A stretch of 8,183 bases of DNA from Lachnoclostridium sp. UBA3320 (GTDB lineage: Bacteria; Bacillota; Clostridia; Lachnospirales; Lachnospiraceae), in NCBI GenBank assembly GCA_002361175.1, contig DESG01000061.1, positions 1 to 8,183 on the forward strand, read 5' to 3'. This document shows, one piece after another, positions 7,675 through 8,183 of the stretch. Under the pieces are notes generated by a model that saw nothing but the letters and a program-made list of their open reading frames with translations, was not told where the DNA came from and ran no database searches. The position numbers and the translations under genes were made by a program. How positions within the stretch are numbered: the first letter of the stretch is position 1; the number at the start of each line of letters is the position of its first letter.

Positions 7675-7752
7675 TGCATCACCACCCTTCATAATTAAAA
7701 TATTCTGCTTGTGTATTACCTGTCTATAATATGGGATAATCATATATAAAAA
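7675..7752 (-). promoter_or_regulatory. Probable promoter region of the membrane protein/peptidase unit
   Basis: The gap between the terminator at 7753-7776 and the start at 7674 must hold the promoter if the terminator is efficient. On the minus strand TAGACA, an 18-base spacer and TATTTT make a weak -35/-10 pair; TATTAT further upstream is another -10 candidate. Neither is strong. Confidence 0.3.
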
Positions 7753-7776
7753 GCCTGCACACCGAAGCATGCAGGC
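7753..7776. terminator. Bidirectional intrinsic terminator after the pilin-like gene
   Basis: Perfect 7-bp stem GCCTGCA (7753-7759) and TGCAGGC (7770-7776) with a 10-base loop. It is followed by TTTTTATATA on the minus strand and by CTTTTTTCT on the plus strand. It lies 31 bases after the TAA of the right-hand gene and separates it from the downstream unit. Confidence 0.9.
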
Positions 7777-7807
7777 CTTTTTTCTGAATCATTTACAAAT
7801 CTTTTCA

Positions 7808-8183
7808 TTAATTCGTAATTATTGCACTAATAACTCCAGTTCTTGTATCAACTACCCATGGAAGGTTTGCACCAATATCATCTTTCACTGCAAGCGAAGT
7901 AATGCTGCCATCCTTTCCATCCATGGATATATTGAATCTTGTGCTTCCTGCTTTCTTGTACCCTTCAGGTGCTGATATCTGTACCAGCTTATATCTTCCT
8001 GCTCCAAGGCCTTTAAATTCCAGCATGCCATCTGTGCTGGTTAATTCTGCAATCTTATGGAATTTAGCTGTGCCAATATTACCTGTATAAGTTACCTTCT
8101 CTTTGTATAAAGCAAACTTTGAGCCAGTAATTGCATTGCCAGAAGCATCTGTATTTTTTAGTTGTAACGATGATGAATATACA
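7808..8183 (-). CDS. C-terminal part of a SpaA-domain surface protein (start beyond window)
   Basis: The frame is open from the right edge to TAA at 7808-7810, giving 124 residues; the ATG at 8026 is internal. The sequence has the SpaA/Cna-B layout: LQLKNTDASGNAITGSKFALY, then GLGAGRYKLVQISAPEGY, then a last strand GVISAIITN that ends the protein. Such domains occur in sortase-linked pilins and adhesins of Gram-positive bacteria and are often locked by a Lys-Asn isopeptide bond. Here the usual Lys of the K-x-D opening aligns with Asn, and the Glu usually just before xxAPEGY is Gln, so this domain probably lacks the bond. No LPxTG motif, membrane segment or basic tail follows, and a terminator stands 31 bases on, so the protein really ends here. 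Family is fairly sure; the rest of the protein cannot be seen. Confidence 0.8.
   Translation of the reverse strand, partial: VYSSSLQLKNTDASGNAITGSKFALYKEKVTYTGNIGTAKFHKIAELTSTDGMLEFKGLGAGRYKLVQISAPEGYKKAGSTRFNISMDGKDGSITSLAVKDDIGANLPWVVDTRTGVISAIITN

Noticed and set aside
7439..7729. Plus-strand frame of 96 codons
   Set aside because: Antisense to the membrane protein and its leader; biased composition is explained by the A+T-rich opposite strand.
7675..7770. N-terminal extension of the small membrane protein to 92 residues
   Set aside because: It would start in the terminator hairpin; the ATG at 7674 has a near-ideal ribosome binding site and begins the first hydrophobic segment.

Overview
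The window suggests a low-GC Gram-positive Clostridia, most likely a gut Lachnospiraceae-type organism. The clues are A+T-rich DNA, strong AGGAGG-type ribosome binding sites, a Gram-positive signal peptide, and surface proteins built from SpaA/prealbumin-like and VaFE (T-Q ester bond) domains. This placement is inferred from family distribution and style; there is no rRNA or other marker gene here. Every gene I can support is on the minus strand, so transcription runs from high to low coordinates.

Layout in the direction of transcription: (1) 8183-7808, the last 124 residues of a surface protein ending in a SpaA-like domain, without a sortase signal, closed by a strong hairpin terminator (7753-7776). 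(2) 7674-7492, a 60-residue membrane protein, followed 25 bases later by (3) 7466-6840, a 208-residue HExxH zinc-metallopeptidase-like protein; these two look like a small operon ending in a second hairpin (6762-6791). (4) 6612-1, one uninterrupted frame of 2204 codons that starts with GTG and is still open at the left edge: a giant secreted VaFE-repeat adhesin.

The giant protein has a signal peptide, a small beta-repeat-like domain, about 550 residues I do not recognise, a SpaA-like domain, an acidic linker, and then eight VaFE/T-Q ester domains. Repeats 3-4-5 and 6-7-8 form two copies of a three-domain unit of about 1.2 kb. The residues needed for the Thr-Gln ester cross-link are complete in some repeats and replaced in others in a patterned way: Ser replaces Thr in repeat 2, Glu replaces Gln in repeats 1 and 5, and the assisting Glu is lost in repeats 1, 5, 7 and 8. 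This is the most interesting signal in the window.

Taken together the region looks like a cell-surface locus: two adhesin or pilin-like genes flanking a small membrane protein and a metallopeptidase-like protein. Whether the peptidase acts on the surface proteins cannot be told from sequence; it carries no signal peptide.
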